From JAJZQZ01 sp963790415 (GTDB lineage Bacteria > Actinomycetota > Thermoleophilia > RBG-16-64-13): a stretch of DNA of 64,000 nucleotides. Below the pieces are notes generated by a model. It saw only the letters and a list, made by a program, of their open reading frames with translations. It did no database searches and was not told the DNA's origin. The stretch spans positions 124,001-188,000 of the forward strand of contig CAWBOK010000008.1 of the NCBI GenBank assembly GCA_963790415.1. Reading direction: 5' to 3'. A program made the translations under genes and the position numbers. Below are positions 24,458 to 33,472 of the stretch, one piece after another. Position 1 is the first letter of the stretch; each line of letters starts with the position of its first letter.

Positions 24458-25972
24458 GTGCCGAGATTTCGTCTGTTCATGATCGCGTGCCTCGTATCGT
24501 TGTGTGCGCTTGCGGCCCCGGCCGTTGCCTTCACGGACGTGCCCAGCGACCATCCCTACACCGCAGCCATCATCGACCTCTCCGACCGCGGCATCGTCAA
24601 CGGCTACGGCGACGGACGGTTCGGCCCGGATGCCCTCGTGTTCCGCGCCCAGTTCGCCAAGATGATCGACGGCGCGTTGAATCTCACCGTGACCGAGGAC
24701 CTGACCTCACCTTTTGTCGATCTGGGAAGGGATGTCCAGAGCGATCTGTATCCGCATGAGTATGCCGCTGTGGCCTTCTCTGCGGGCATCACCAAAGGGA
24801 TCACCCCCACTACCTTCGGGCCCTATGTGGACATCACGCGGGCTCAGGTCATCACCATGGTGGTGCGGGCAGCGCAGACGTTTCGCCCGCAGGCGCTCCT
24901 CCTTCCTTCCCCAGAGTGGCGTGGCGCCTTCCCCGACGGTGACCCCACCCACGGAGCCAACACGCGCCTCGCGGAGTACAACGGGCTCCTCAACCGTTTC
25001 GGTCCCTCGCAGGACTGGGACGTAAGCGCGAAAGCCACCCGCGGTGAAGTGGCCCAGCTGCTCTACGCGCTGGACGGACTGGGCACGGCAGACCGTGGGC
25101 TGCTCGCTCATCCTTTCGTCTTGTGGGAAGACGGTGCTCTGGTCCTGCTTGATGCCGACGGTGCGAAGACCCACCTGCTAGATCTCCCGGATCGATCCCC
25201 GCTGGCTTGGTCCGCCGACGGACGTGAGGTCTACTACCTGGATCATCAGGTTTCTGGCGAGGACATCGACGATTGGGATCTCATGGCAGTGGATGTCGCC
25301 TTAGAAGAGACGCGTCTGATCGTCACGTCCAAACAGGTCACGGACTTCGCGGACCGCTTCTCCGCCGAGTTCACCGGGGTGGTCAACCCGGCGACGGGTG
25401 AGATCTACGTGGGTGTGGACAACCTGACCGCAGGGAGCATGGGCCTGGTCTCCGTGGCTGCGGTGGGGGGAGAGATGCAGTGGCGGTCGGGCAACAGTGT
25501 GCGCCTTAGCGTCTCGCCCGGCGGAGGTTGGCTTGCCTGCGCCGAGTATCCGCTGCATTCTCTTGAAGGAGGCGGAGGCCGGTTCGAGACCCTCACGGTC
25601 GCTTCTGCGACCGCGGGCAACGGTGCCGAGCAGTTCCTCGATCCGCCTCTCACCGAGAACCGTGACACCGACTACAGTCTCCTCGGCTGGTGGGATGAGC
25701 AGACCCTGCTTGCCTATCGCCGCACCGCTCTGCGGGCGTTCGCTGCTCCATCCTGGACGCCGGGACCGGGACCACGCGGCTATCCGTCGGGGGCGGCATG
25801 GTTCGCGCGGACCCTGGACGGTACCGCCATGGCGTACCTGCAGGTGGAGAAACAGGATGACCTGACTTTCCCGGCCCAGGAAGTGAGCCTCTGGATGGCC
25901 GCCGGCGATGGGTCGGGGGTCCGTCGGGTGGCCCTCCTCGGGGAGGACGCCGCGTGGGCGTGGTGTCGGTGA
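24458..25972 (+). CDS. SLH surface protein with C-terminal beta-propeller-like region
   Basis: A 504-residue protein starting at GTG 24458 with a strong ribosome binding site (aaggagg). The signal peptide ends PAVAF. Three SLH repeats follow: IVNGYGDGRFGPD, QFAKMIDGALNL, LYPHEYAAVAFSAGI and TRGEVAQLLYALD. The remaining 300 residues (from FVLWEDGALVLLD) contain repeated strands such as EVYYLDHQVSGEDIDDWDL and GGGWLACAEYPL, probably a TolB-like propeller. It ends AAWAWCR, shorter than its paralogs and without an SPOR-like tail. Likely one transcription unit with the two SLH genes and lipoprotein upstream. Confidence 0.83.
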   Translation: MPRFRLFMIACLVSLCALAAPAVAFTDVPSDHPYTAAIIDLSDRGIVNGYGDGRFGPDALVFRAQFAKMIDGALNLTVTEDLTSPFVDLGRDVQSDLYPHEYAAVAFSAGITKGITPTTFGPYVDITRAQVITMVVRAAQTFRPQALLLPSPEWRGAFPDGDPTHGANTRLAEYNGLLNRFGPSQDWDVSAKATRGEVAQLLYALDGLGTADRGLLAHPFVLWEDGALVLLDADGAKTHLLDLPDRSPLAWSADGREVYYLDHQVSGEDIDDWDLMAVDVALEETRLIVTSKQVTDFADRFSAEFTGVVNPATGEIYVGVDNLTAGSMGLVSVAAVGGEMQWRSGNSVRLSVSPGGGWLACAEYPLHSLEGGGGRFETLTVASATAGNGAEQFLDPPLTENRDTDYSLLGWWDEQTLLAYRRTALRAFAAPSWTPGPGPRGYPSGAAWFARTLDGTAMAYLQVEKQDDLTFPAQEVSLWMAAGDGSGVRRVALLGEDAAWAWCR

Positions 25973-26010
25973 GCGGTGAGCCGGACGAGCGCGTCTGCAG
26001 AGGGGTAGAC

Positions 26011-26241
26011 ATGCGCGACCATATGAGCACTGTTCTGTTGGGCCTGGCTCTGGCCGTGCTGCTGACGTTGATGGCGCCCGGTTCGGCGCCGGTCTTCACC
26101 GACGTGCCCGCTGGCCATGCCTACGAGTCAGCGATCAACGATGATCGTGGGCACGCTCGAGATCGCCCCCAAGACTTCGACTACTACCCGCTTCACTGGT
26201 CGCTCGGAAAGCACACGGGCGGTTGCGGAAGAGATTGCTAG
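26011..26241 (+). pseudogene. truncated SLH gene: signal peptide plus first SLH strand
   Basis: ATG 26011 follows a ribosome binding site (agagggg). The translation MRDHMSTVLLGLALAVLL is a signal peptide; PVFTDVPAGHAYESAIND is the start of an SLH repeat. After that the sequence leaves the family and the frame stops at 26241. A second frame through the same DNA (26143 onward, MIVGTLEIAPKTSTTTRF) looks partly coding and may be the tail of another gene joined here. I read it as a deletion junction inside an SLH array. Confidence 0.6.
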
Positions 26242-26327
26242 GGCTATCGTCAGAATCCAATCTGACGCCGCGCCGACCTCAATCTCCGGATCGACGATAA
26301 CCGCGCAGATGCTGAACAGGCCTCGGC

Positions 26328-26411
26328 CGTTTGACTCCACTCCCCCACTCTCGTAGAGTGGGCCACGATCCATCGGGTGGGCATCAAACGGTCGACGATT
26401 TGGAGGGCGCA
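26328..26411 (+). promoter_or_regulatory. conserved leader block upstream of SLH gene, copy 1
   Basis: This 84-base block, from CGTTTGACTC to the ribosome binding site (tttggaggg), is about three-quarters identical to 30630-30714, which precedes another SLH gene at the same distance. It contains a perfect 8-bp hairpin, CCCACTCT at 26344-26351 and AGAGTGGG at 26355-26362. It may be a shared promoter/leader, copied along with the gene. Confidence 0.5.
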
Positions 26412-28420
26412 GTGAGACTCAGGGTTCGTGGTATGGCAATGATCCTCCTGATGTGTGCCGTGAGTCTCCTTCTCGCGTCGAGCGCCGTTGCTTTCACGGA
26501 CGTCCCCGCGGGCCATCCGTATGCCAGCGCCGTCGCCGACCTCTCAGCGCGCGGCATCATCAACGGCTACGGTGACGGCCGCTTCGGCCCTGACGCCAAC
26601 GTCAAGCGCATGCAGTTCGCCAAGATGATCGATCTCACGATGGACCTGGACGTCACCGACGCGGACATCTGTCCCTTCCCGGACGTCGACCCCAGCCAAC
26701 CTGGTGGCCTCTATCCCGACCATTACGTCGCCGTCGCCGCCCGCAATGAGATCACGAGAGGCTATGAGGATGGGACCTTCCGACCCCAGAACCCCATCAC
26801 CCGGGCGCAGGTGATCACGATGATCGTCCGCGCCGCCGACCGGCTGCGTCCGGGGCTGCTGGCCGAGGCTCCAGAGTGGTACCCCGGATGGCACTTCATG
26901 ACCGACCCCACGCACGGCGCGAACATCGTGAAAGCGGGCTACAACCTGATCCTTGAGGGCGTCGATCCGAGCGATGAATCCGCCAGCTGGGCCACCTCAG
27001 AGCCCGTTACGCGTGGCGAGGTCGCCCAGATGCTCTTCAACCTATCGGCGCTCTGGGCGGACTATGCCTACTTCGTCCGCCCGGGAGCTGGGGCCCGACG
27101 ACCTACCAAGGCTTCGTCGTGAGCTTCGATTTCGGGATCGAGCCGCACAGTGTGCAGGTGTGGGACGACACGCCGGAGCACCTGCAACTGGAGTTCTCCA
27201 TCGGTGCCTATAGCTTCATGTTCCAGGCCAGTACGGAGTCCGATGTCGTGGCCATCGAACCCGATAGCGACCGCTGGAATATGAACCACAATCTGAGCGA
27301 CGAACTCGTCCAGCAAGTCCCCGCAGATCTGAACGCGCGGGTGCATATCGATCGTCGAGAGGATAGCGGCGCCGGCTGGGCCTCCCTGGGCATTGGCGAC
27401 GGCCATGCCGCCGCCATCAAGAACGACGGGTCCCTCTGGGTTTGGGGAAGCTACAACTACGTCCCGCCTGCCGACGGCTTCAACATCTTCCCCTGGCCCA
27501 CACGGCTGGGCTCGGATACAGACTGGGCTGAGGTGCGCGCGGGGGGCCGCTTCTCGGTCGCCCTCAAGCAAGACGGCTCGCTCTGGGCCTGGGGGAACAA
27601 CGAATACAGCCAACTCGGCGACGGCACCACCACCAGCCGCTCAAGCCCTGTCCGCATCGGGTCCGATACGGACTGGGCCGGCGTGAGTGCGGGGAGCTCG
27701 TTCACGGTGGCCGTGAAGCAAGACGGGTCGCTCTGGACCTGGGGGCAGAACCCCGTCGGCCAACTCGGCGACGGCACCACCACAGACCGCTCAAGCCCTG
27801 TCCGCATCGGGTCCGACTCTGACTGGGCCACCGCAACCGCCGGTGGTTCGCACGCGCTGGCCCTCAAACGTGACGGCTCGCTCTGGGCCTGGGGAGGCAA
27901 CTACTACTCCGGTCTCGGCGACGGCACCACCACCGACCGCTCGAGCCCCATTCGCATCGGCTCCGACAGCGACTGGGGGGCCGTGAGCGCTGGGAGCCAC
28001 TTCTCGGTAGCCCTCAAGAAGGACGGGTCGCTCTGGGCCTGGGGATACAATTCCGAAGGGGAGCTCGGCGACGGCACCACCTTCGGCCGCGCTAGCCCTG
28101 TCCGAATTGGGTCCGACTCGGACTGGGCCAGTGTGAGTGCGGGTGAGATGCACACGCTGGCGCTGAAGCAGGACGGGTCGCTCTGGACCTGGGGGTGGAA
28201 CCTCTCCGGCCAACTCGGCGACGGCACCCAGACTGAGCGCTGGAGCCCCGTCCCCGTCGACTCCTCCCTTGGCTGGGTCGCCGTGAGCGCGGGCGGCGAC
28301 TCGTCGGGCGGGATAGAGAAGGACGGTTCGCTCTGGTCATGGGGCAGCAATGTCACCGGTGTTCTCGGCGACGGCGGCACCGACCCACGCTCGAGCCCGG
28401 GTCGGGTGGTCACGTGGTGA
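26412..28420 (+). pseudogene. SLH + RCC1-repeat surface protein, one frameshift near 27080
   Basis: The GTG at 26412 (ribosome binding site tttggaggg) opens a signal peptide ending SSAVAF and three SLH repeats (IINGYGDGRFGPD, MQFAKMIDLTM, LYPDHYVAVAARNEI, TRGEVAQMLFNLS). That frame stops at 27122. One base off, the DNA continues PGSWGPTTYQGFVVSFDFG and then at least seven RCC1-type blades, each with a KQDGSLWAWG-like strand and a QLGDGTTT-like loop, to 28420. A single indel near 27080 (in cccgggagctgggg) joins them into one protein of about 669 residues. RCC1 propellers usually bind protein partners. Alternatively GTG 27119 restarts translation, overlapping the first stop. Confidence 0.78.
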
Positions 28421-28452
28421 TGTTCCCGCGGGCCATCGCAACGGGAGGGACG

Positions 28453-30513
28453 ATGAGTGGACCAAGGGCCGGACGCCCGGGCAGCACATCCAGATGCTCG
28501 GGCGATGCCGGGTATGGGCAGCGCCACTCGATGCCACGGGTGCATCGCATGGCCCTGTTCGCAATGGCCCTTTGTTCGCTCGTGCTGGCCACGGTTGTGC
28601 TCCCGATGGAGGCGCGCGCGGCCGAAATTCGGCTCTCGGCTCCGGGTGCGGCGCCCTCGGGTGTCCAGCTGTCCGGGGTGTGGGCCGCTTGGGAAGACTA
28701 CAACGTCGTCCCCGCCGTGGTGAACTGGCATAACCTGGAAACCGGCGCCGCGGGAACGGTGGAAATCCCAGGACTGGAGGTTCGTAGGGGTACGCAGTGG
28801 ATCTTGGGTGACGGCTTCCTGGCCTGGTACCTGTGGTCCGAGGACCTCGAGGGGCGCCTGTACACCGAGCATCTTCTGACCCACGAGCAGCGCGAGCTAC
28901 GTGCTCCTCCCGATGGGGTCGGTTTAGCCACCGATGACTCCCTACTCTACTGGAGTGAGGGAGGGCTGCTCCATCGTCTCAACCCGAGCACCGGTGCGAC
29001 CGCGACCCTCGCGGCGGCCGGTGTGCCCTACGACTTCGACGTGGGCGGCGATTGGCTGGCCTGGACGGTGTTTGAGGAGCGTGACCCTGACGCCGCCGAA
29101 TTCCGCGGATACATCGGGACGGTCCGTGCGAGGAACCTGGTGACCGAAGAGGAACTGGTGCTCGGCTCCTTCTTCTGGGGCACCGGGCAGGAGCCCCCGC
29201 AGGTTCCCCTGGTGGATGGCCGCTGGGTTGTCTGGTGCGGGTATCCCAGCCCGGTGACACCGTTCACTCTGACCGACAAAGTTGCGTACGCCTATGACCT
29301 CGAGGCTCGCCAGCCGATCGCACTAGACGCACGCATCGGCGCGGGGCAGAATCCCAATCACATCCGGGTCTCGGATGGCTGGATAGTTTGGGTGGACACA
29401 CAGGACCAGAGCGTCCGCAGCTACGTCATGGATCTGACCGACCCCGCTGCGGTGCCCATCCCGGTGGCCAAGACCCCGGGTTCGCAGTATGCGGGCCGCA
29501 TCGCGTTTCCGTGGGTCGTCTGGGCAGACGATCGTGGGAATGGGGGTGAGTTTGCCGTCTATGCCCGCCGCGTTGACGAAGCGCCCGCTGAGGCCTTCTC
29601 GGACATCGCCGGTTCTCCCTACCGGATGGCTATCGAGTCTTTGGCGGCCACCAACGTCATCGGCGGCTATGGCGACGGCACCTTCCGAGCAGCCAACCTC
29701 GTGCTGCGGGCCCAGTTCGCCAAGATGATCGACCTCAGCCTGGGGCTCGGTGTCTACGAAGGAGCGGAGACCGTGCCGTTCACGGACGTCGAGCGCCCAG
29801 ACGACGACCTCTACCCGGATGACTACGTGGCCGTGGCGGCTGCGAACGGCCTCATCAAGGGCTTCGGCGGCGGGATATTCAGACCCTACACTCCCATCAG
29901 CCGTGCCCAGCTCCTCACCATGGTGGTGCGGGCGGCAGAAGGCTTCCACCTCACCAGCCTTCAGGCGCCTCCCCCGGGTTGGACGGGAGAACTCCCCGCC
30001 GACGACCCCACCCACGGGCTCAACATCAGGAGGGCCGAGTACTCCGGACTCCTGGCCGGCATCGACCTTGCCAACTTCGACGTCTGGGGCAATGCCACCC
30101 GGGGAGAGGTGGCGCAGGTGCTGTGGAACACGACGGCCTTGAAGGAGGGCATCCCGGCCGCGTGGTTTCTGTACACGAATCCCTACGAGGCTCCGTCCGT
30201 AGAGGTCATGCTCGGGGTGCTGGGTGGCGACTTGCACCCCCTGATCGGCGAGGACTTCTACGAGGGCGGGTATTTCATCACGGGGTACTGGTGGAACCGC
30301 GATGGTGTCCGCTACGCCGTTGTCAACAGCACGTACTTCACTGACGAGGGAAACGAAGACGCGCAGTTCCCAACGGTCGGGATCGCCAAGATCTACCAGT
30401 CAAACGGCAACACCTGGTACGTGTGGGTGACCGGCGATGCCCCGGGGCCCGAGCGCCAGCAACTCGCCGAAGCCGCGGCTCTTCTCATCGCGGACCGTGT
30501 GAACTCCGAGTAG
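28453..30513 (+). CDS. SLH surface protein with N-terminal beta-propeller
   Basis: About 686 residues. The first 30 residues are basic, then a signal peptide (LFAMALCSLVLATVVLPM) ending ARAAE. Propeller strands follow (VWAAWEDYNVVPAVVNW, VDGRWVVWCGYP) to about residue 380. Three SLH repeats come next (VIGGYGDGTFRAA, QFAKMIDLSLGL, LYPDDYVAVAAANGL, TRGEVAQVLWNT), and a C-terminal domain of about 110 residues (GGYFITGYWWNRDGVRYAV) of unknown fold. It is a paralog of the protein at 19128-21374. ATG 28453 has a gggaggg ribosome binding site; ATG 28531 would shorten the basic lead. Confidence 0.83.
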   Translation: MSGPRAGRPGSTSRCSGDAGYGQRHSMPRVHRMALFAMALCSLVLATVVLPMEARAAEIRLSAPGAAPSGVQLSGVWAAWEDYNVVPAVVNWHNLETGAAGTVEIPGLEVRRGTQWILGDGFLAWYLWSEDLEGRLYTEHLLTHEQRELRAPPDGVGLATDDSLLYWSEGGLLHRLNPSTGATATLAAAGVPYDFDVGGDWLAWTVFEERDPDAAEFRGYIGTVRARNLVTEEELVLGSFFWGTGQEPPQVPLVDGRWVVWCGYPSPVTPFTLTDKVAYAYDLEARQPIALDARIGAGQNPNHIRVSDGWIVWVDTQDQSVRSYVMDLTDPAAVPIPVAKTPGSQYAGRIAFPWVVWADDRGNGGEFAVYARRVDEAPAEAFSDIAGSPYRMAIESLAATNVIGGYGDGTFRAANLVLRAQFAKMIDLSLGLGVYEGAETVPFTDVERPDDDLYPDDYVAVAAANGLIKGFGGGIFRPYTPISRAQLLTMVVRAAEGFHLTSLQAPPPGWTGELPADDPTHGLNIRRAEYSGLLAGIDLANFDVWGNATRGEVAQVLWNTTALKEGIPAAWFLYTNPYEAPSVEVMLGVLGGDLHPLIGEDFYEGGYFITGYWWNRDGVRYAVVNSTYFTDEGNEDAQFPTVGIAKIYQSNGNTWYVWVTGDAPGPERQQLAEAAALLIADRVNSE

Positions 30514-30629
30514 GCCCACCCGGTTCCAACGGCTGCTGCTGGGTCGATGCCATGGACCGGGCCCCTGACTGCTTGCTGAGCGGGGCGAGCGAGTGCGCCC
30601 AGTGAACCGACCGCGCAGCAACTCCGTCC

Positions 30630-30714
30630 CGTTTGACTCTAGTCCCGCTGTCTCATAGAGTGGGCCACGATCTTTTTGGTTGGGCATCCAACTGTCCAGG
30701 ATTTGGAGGTCACA
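30630..30714 (+). promoter_or_regulatory. conserved leader block upstream of SLH gene, copy 2
   Basis: It matches 26328-26411 from CGTTTGACT through the TTTGGAGG ribosome binding site and the gtg start. The hairpin seen in copy 1 is degenerate here (CTGTCTCATAGAGTGGG), so the hairpin itself may not be under selection. Confidence 0.5.
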
Positions 30715-32994
30715 GTGAATTTGGTTAGGGGATTTCTCAGAGCGGTGGGCTCATCGATGCGCACGGGCCAGTGTGGCTCGTTGGATAGCCTCGTCTGCGG
30801 CGACGACCGCCCTCGGGCAGACCGGTTGACCGGGCCTCGCCGGCTCATGGCTCTGTTGGTGTGTGCCTTCCTGGGAGTGGGCCTGGCGGCAATCTGGGCG
30901 GCCGCTCCCGCGCATGCGGCGTTTGCCTGGCAGCCCGTCCCCGGCCCCGCGGACTCCACGCTCACGCGCGTGGCCTTCCTCAACGAGAGCGAAGGCTGGG
31001 CGACTGCGCTGTCGCTGACGGGTCAAGGGCCAGAGCAAACCAACTCGATCGTGCGGACATGGGACGGTGGGCTGAGCTGGGACCCGGTCGACGCACCCGT
31101 TGACGATCTCTGGTTGGATGCGCTCTTCTTCCTCGACAGCGAGGCCGGCTGGGTGGTGGGGGAACAGTCGAGTGACGCCCCGGGCGGGTTCCCCTTCAAC
31201 TACTACGTGCTTCGGACCATTGACGGCGGATCCACGTGGACCAAGTCGGTTGTTGCCTTGGATGCCGGCCTGTTGTTTGTAAACGACATCGTGTTCGTCG
31301 ATCGCTCGACGGGTTTCATCTTCGGGAGCGAACGCAAGGGGTTGGGAGCCGTCATCTTCAGGACCGCTGACGGCGGTGCGAGCTGGACCCGGTATGACGC
31401 CGGTGACGCCGAATGGGCCGAGGACGGGGTGCTTGGTGCCAGTTTCGCTGACAGCCAGAACGGCTGGGCGGTCGCCGGCTGGGAGAGCTCAGTGGGGGAG
31501 GGCTCGTCCATCCTCTGCACCTCCGATGGGGGTCTCTCCTGGAACCGTCAATCCGGGTACGAAGTCTCCTCTCCGACGGGTGACCATCGCTGGTATCGCG
31601 ACGTGGACTTCGTCGATGCACAGCATGGGTGGGTCGTGGGTGACGGCGGCCTTCTCCTCGCGACCACGGACGGCGGCACGACGTGGGGAGAGCACGACAG
31701 CTCGACAACGGTCGACCTGACGGCGGTCGACTTCGTGAGTACGACTGAGGGTTGGGTCGCCGGAGCAGGCGGGCTCATCCTTCACACGGTCGACGCCGGC
31801 GGCTCCTGGACGACGGAGAACGCGCCGTCGATCGGGGACGTGCAGCAGCTGAGGGTCTTCAACGACAACCAGGGCTTCGCACTCACGTCTGAGGGGACGC
31901 TCCTCGCGCTGGGTGAGGCGCGAGCCTTCGCCGACACGAGGGACTCCCGCCATTGGGAGGCGATCGAAGTGCTCGCCCGCGCGGGTATCGTCACAGGCTA
32001 CCCCGACGGCACGTTCCGTCCCGGTATTCCGGTAAAGCGGGCTCAGATGGCCAAGATGCTGGTGGAGACCCTGGGCCTTCCGGTCGGCGAGGGTGTGCTC
32101 CCCTGTCCCTTCCAAGATGTCGAGCGCCCGACCGATGACCTCTACCCCGACGACTACGTGGCCACTGCTGCCGCCAACGGCATCGTCAAGGGCTTCGACA
32201 GTCGCACCTTCGGTCCGTACGAGACCGTGACCCGGGCGCAGGTCGTCAGCATGGTGGTGCGTGCCTTGGAGCGTCTGCGGCCGGATCGCTTGGAGACTCC
32301 GCCGGCTTCCTGGGATCCCCGTGTTCCCTTCGGGGCGGATTCCCAATGGGGTCCGTACGCCGGATGGGACGACGCATCTCACGGGGCGGCCATCCGGTCG
32401 GCCTGGTACAACGGGCTTCTTTCCATCTGGAACCGCGACGGCGGGTCGGACCCCTCGGCGAACGAGCGCTCCTGGGACCCCTGGGCGCCGGCGACTCGCG
32501 GAGAGGTGGCGCGCGTACTCTATCTGGCGTTCGGGGGAGAACTGGCCCCCCTTGCCACCTACGAGAAGAGCGACCAGACCTTCGAGCAGGCCGTCGCGGT
32601 ACTGGAGCGCGGCCTGGAACCTGACTCGTACCCAGAGCTGCCGGCGGACCTGCCCTCCGGATGGGGCTATCTGCGACCTCCCATCCCGGGTGGGGGTGGG
32701 GTCGTCTACGACGAGAACCCCGTGATCTATACGCCGAACCCCGGATACTGGTGGGCGGAATACACGGACGGCGAGTACCTGCTCACCTTTGAGCCCGGTC
32801 TCGGAGGAGACGCGGACAGCAGCTTCACGGGGTTCCGCGACAGCGGCGTTCTCAATGGAGGGGAAGCCGTCTTCATCGGGTACTACCAGGGCGACGTGCT
32901 CGTGGTCGGCGAATCGGGCTGGGCTGTATCGGGCGATGCCTGGCTCTGGCGGGAGGCGCTCGCGATGGCGGCCGGCTTGCACGAGGTGCCTTGA
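30715..32994 (+). CDS. surface protein: Ycf48/BNR-type propeller + SLH x3 + C-terminal domain
   Basis: About 759 residues from GTG 30715. A long N-terminal lead ends in a signal peptide at APAHAAF. Residues of about 65-390 are Ycf48/BNR-like blades with repeated TADGGASWT, TSDGGLSWN, TTDGGTTWG and DAGGSWTTE motifs and GWVVGDGG-like strands. Three SLH repeats follow (IVTGYPDGTFRPG, QMAKMLVETLGL, LYPDDYVATAAANGI, TRGEVARVLYLA). The last 150 residues include a glycine-rich loop and YWWAEYTDGEYLLTF, unrecognised. Part of the SLH array; a 470-base gap without genes follows it. Confidence 0.85.
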   Translation: MNLVRGFLRAVGSSMRTGQCGSLDSLVCGDDRPRADRLTGPRRLMALLVCAFLGVGLAAIWAAAPAHAAFAWQPVPGPADSTLTRVAFLNESEGWATALSLTGQGPEQTNSIVRTWDGGLSWDPVDAPVDDLWLDALFFLDSEAGWVVGEQSSDAPGGFPFNYYVLRTIDGGSTWTKSVVALDAGLLFVNDIVFVDRSTGFIFGSERKGLGAVIFRTADGGASWTRYDAGDAEWAEDGVLGASFADSQNGWAVAGWESSVGEGSSILCTSDGGLSWNRQSGYEVSSPTGDHRWYRDVDFVDAQHGWVVGDGGLLLATTDGGTTWGEHDSSTTVDLTAVDFVSTTEGWVAGAGGLILHTVDAGGSWTTENAPSIGDVQQLRVFNDNQGFALTSEGTLLALGEARAFADTRDSRHWEAIEVLARAGIVTGYPDGTFRPGIPVKRAQMAKMLVETLGLPVGEGVLPCPFQDVERPTDDLYPDDYVATAAANGIVKGFDSRTFGPYETVTRAQVVSMVVRALERLRPDRLETPPASWDPRVPFGADSQWGPYAGWDDASHGAAIRSAWYNGLLSIWNRDGGSDPSANERSWDPWAPATRGEVARVLYLAFGGELAPLATYEKSDQTFEQAVAVLERGLEPDSYPELPADLPSGWGYLRPPIPGGGGVVYDENPVIYTPNPGYWWAEYTDGEYLLTFEPGLGGDADSSFTGFRDSGVLNGGEAVFIGYYQGDVLVVGESGWAVSGDAWLWREALAMAAGLHEVP

Positions 32995-33472
32995 CGTAGG
33001 GTCACCCTGCGATCGTAACTCGCCCCGACGGCCGTGTCATCGCGAACGACCCGTGCAACAGAGGAGATTCCCAGGCGAGAAAGCCAAAGGGTCGGGCGGC
33101 AGTTGTCTCGGCCGTCAGGGCCTTGACAGCCTTCTTCGCTACAGCCAGCGGCCATTACTCTCGCGAACGTCCGCACCCATGACCCGAGTCTACTCAGCGG
33201 TCGTGGGCGGAAATAGTCCCCGGAGTCACGTCACCACCATCATGGGATGGTGCGGGTCCGCCGCTCCTCTCATCGCGCATGTCTTCTAGCGAGCAGTCGT
33301 GCACTTGTCGAATACTCCCTGAGGGATACCACTGCGGTCTGGTCATCAGGCACAAGCTGCAGGTCGACCGGGAGGTCTCAATGTCGCGTCGCTGTGCGGA
33401 ACTGGCCAACGCAGAGGTTCCGTCCGATTCCCGTGCTATGGTCCAATTGGAGCTTCGGAAAGGTGGGTGCCC
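32995..33472. other. gap without a convincing gene
   Basis: Short frames exist on both strands but have no codon bias or ribosome binding site. The G+C looks lower than upstream, which marks the change from the SLH array to accessory genes. Confidence 0.5.

Noticed and set aside
26128..26373. Reverse-strand frame of about 80 residues with a similar start to one near 30.6 kb
   Set aside because: The similarity comes from the duplicated leader block at DNA level; there is no ribosome binding site and the two frames diverge at once.
27119..28420. RCC1 protein as an independent gene
   Set aside because: Coding similarity extends upstream of the GTG in the same frame (PGSWGPTTYQGF), so a frameshifted SLH-RCC1 fusion explains it better; reinitiation stays possible.
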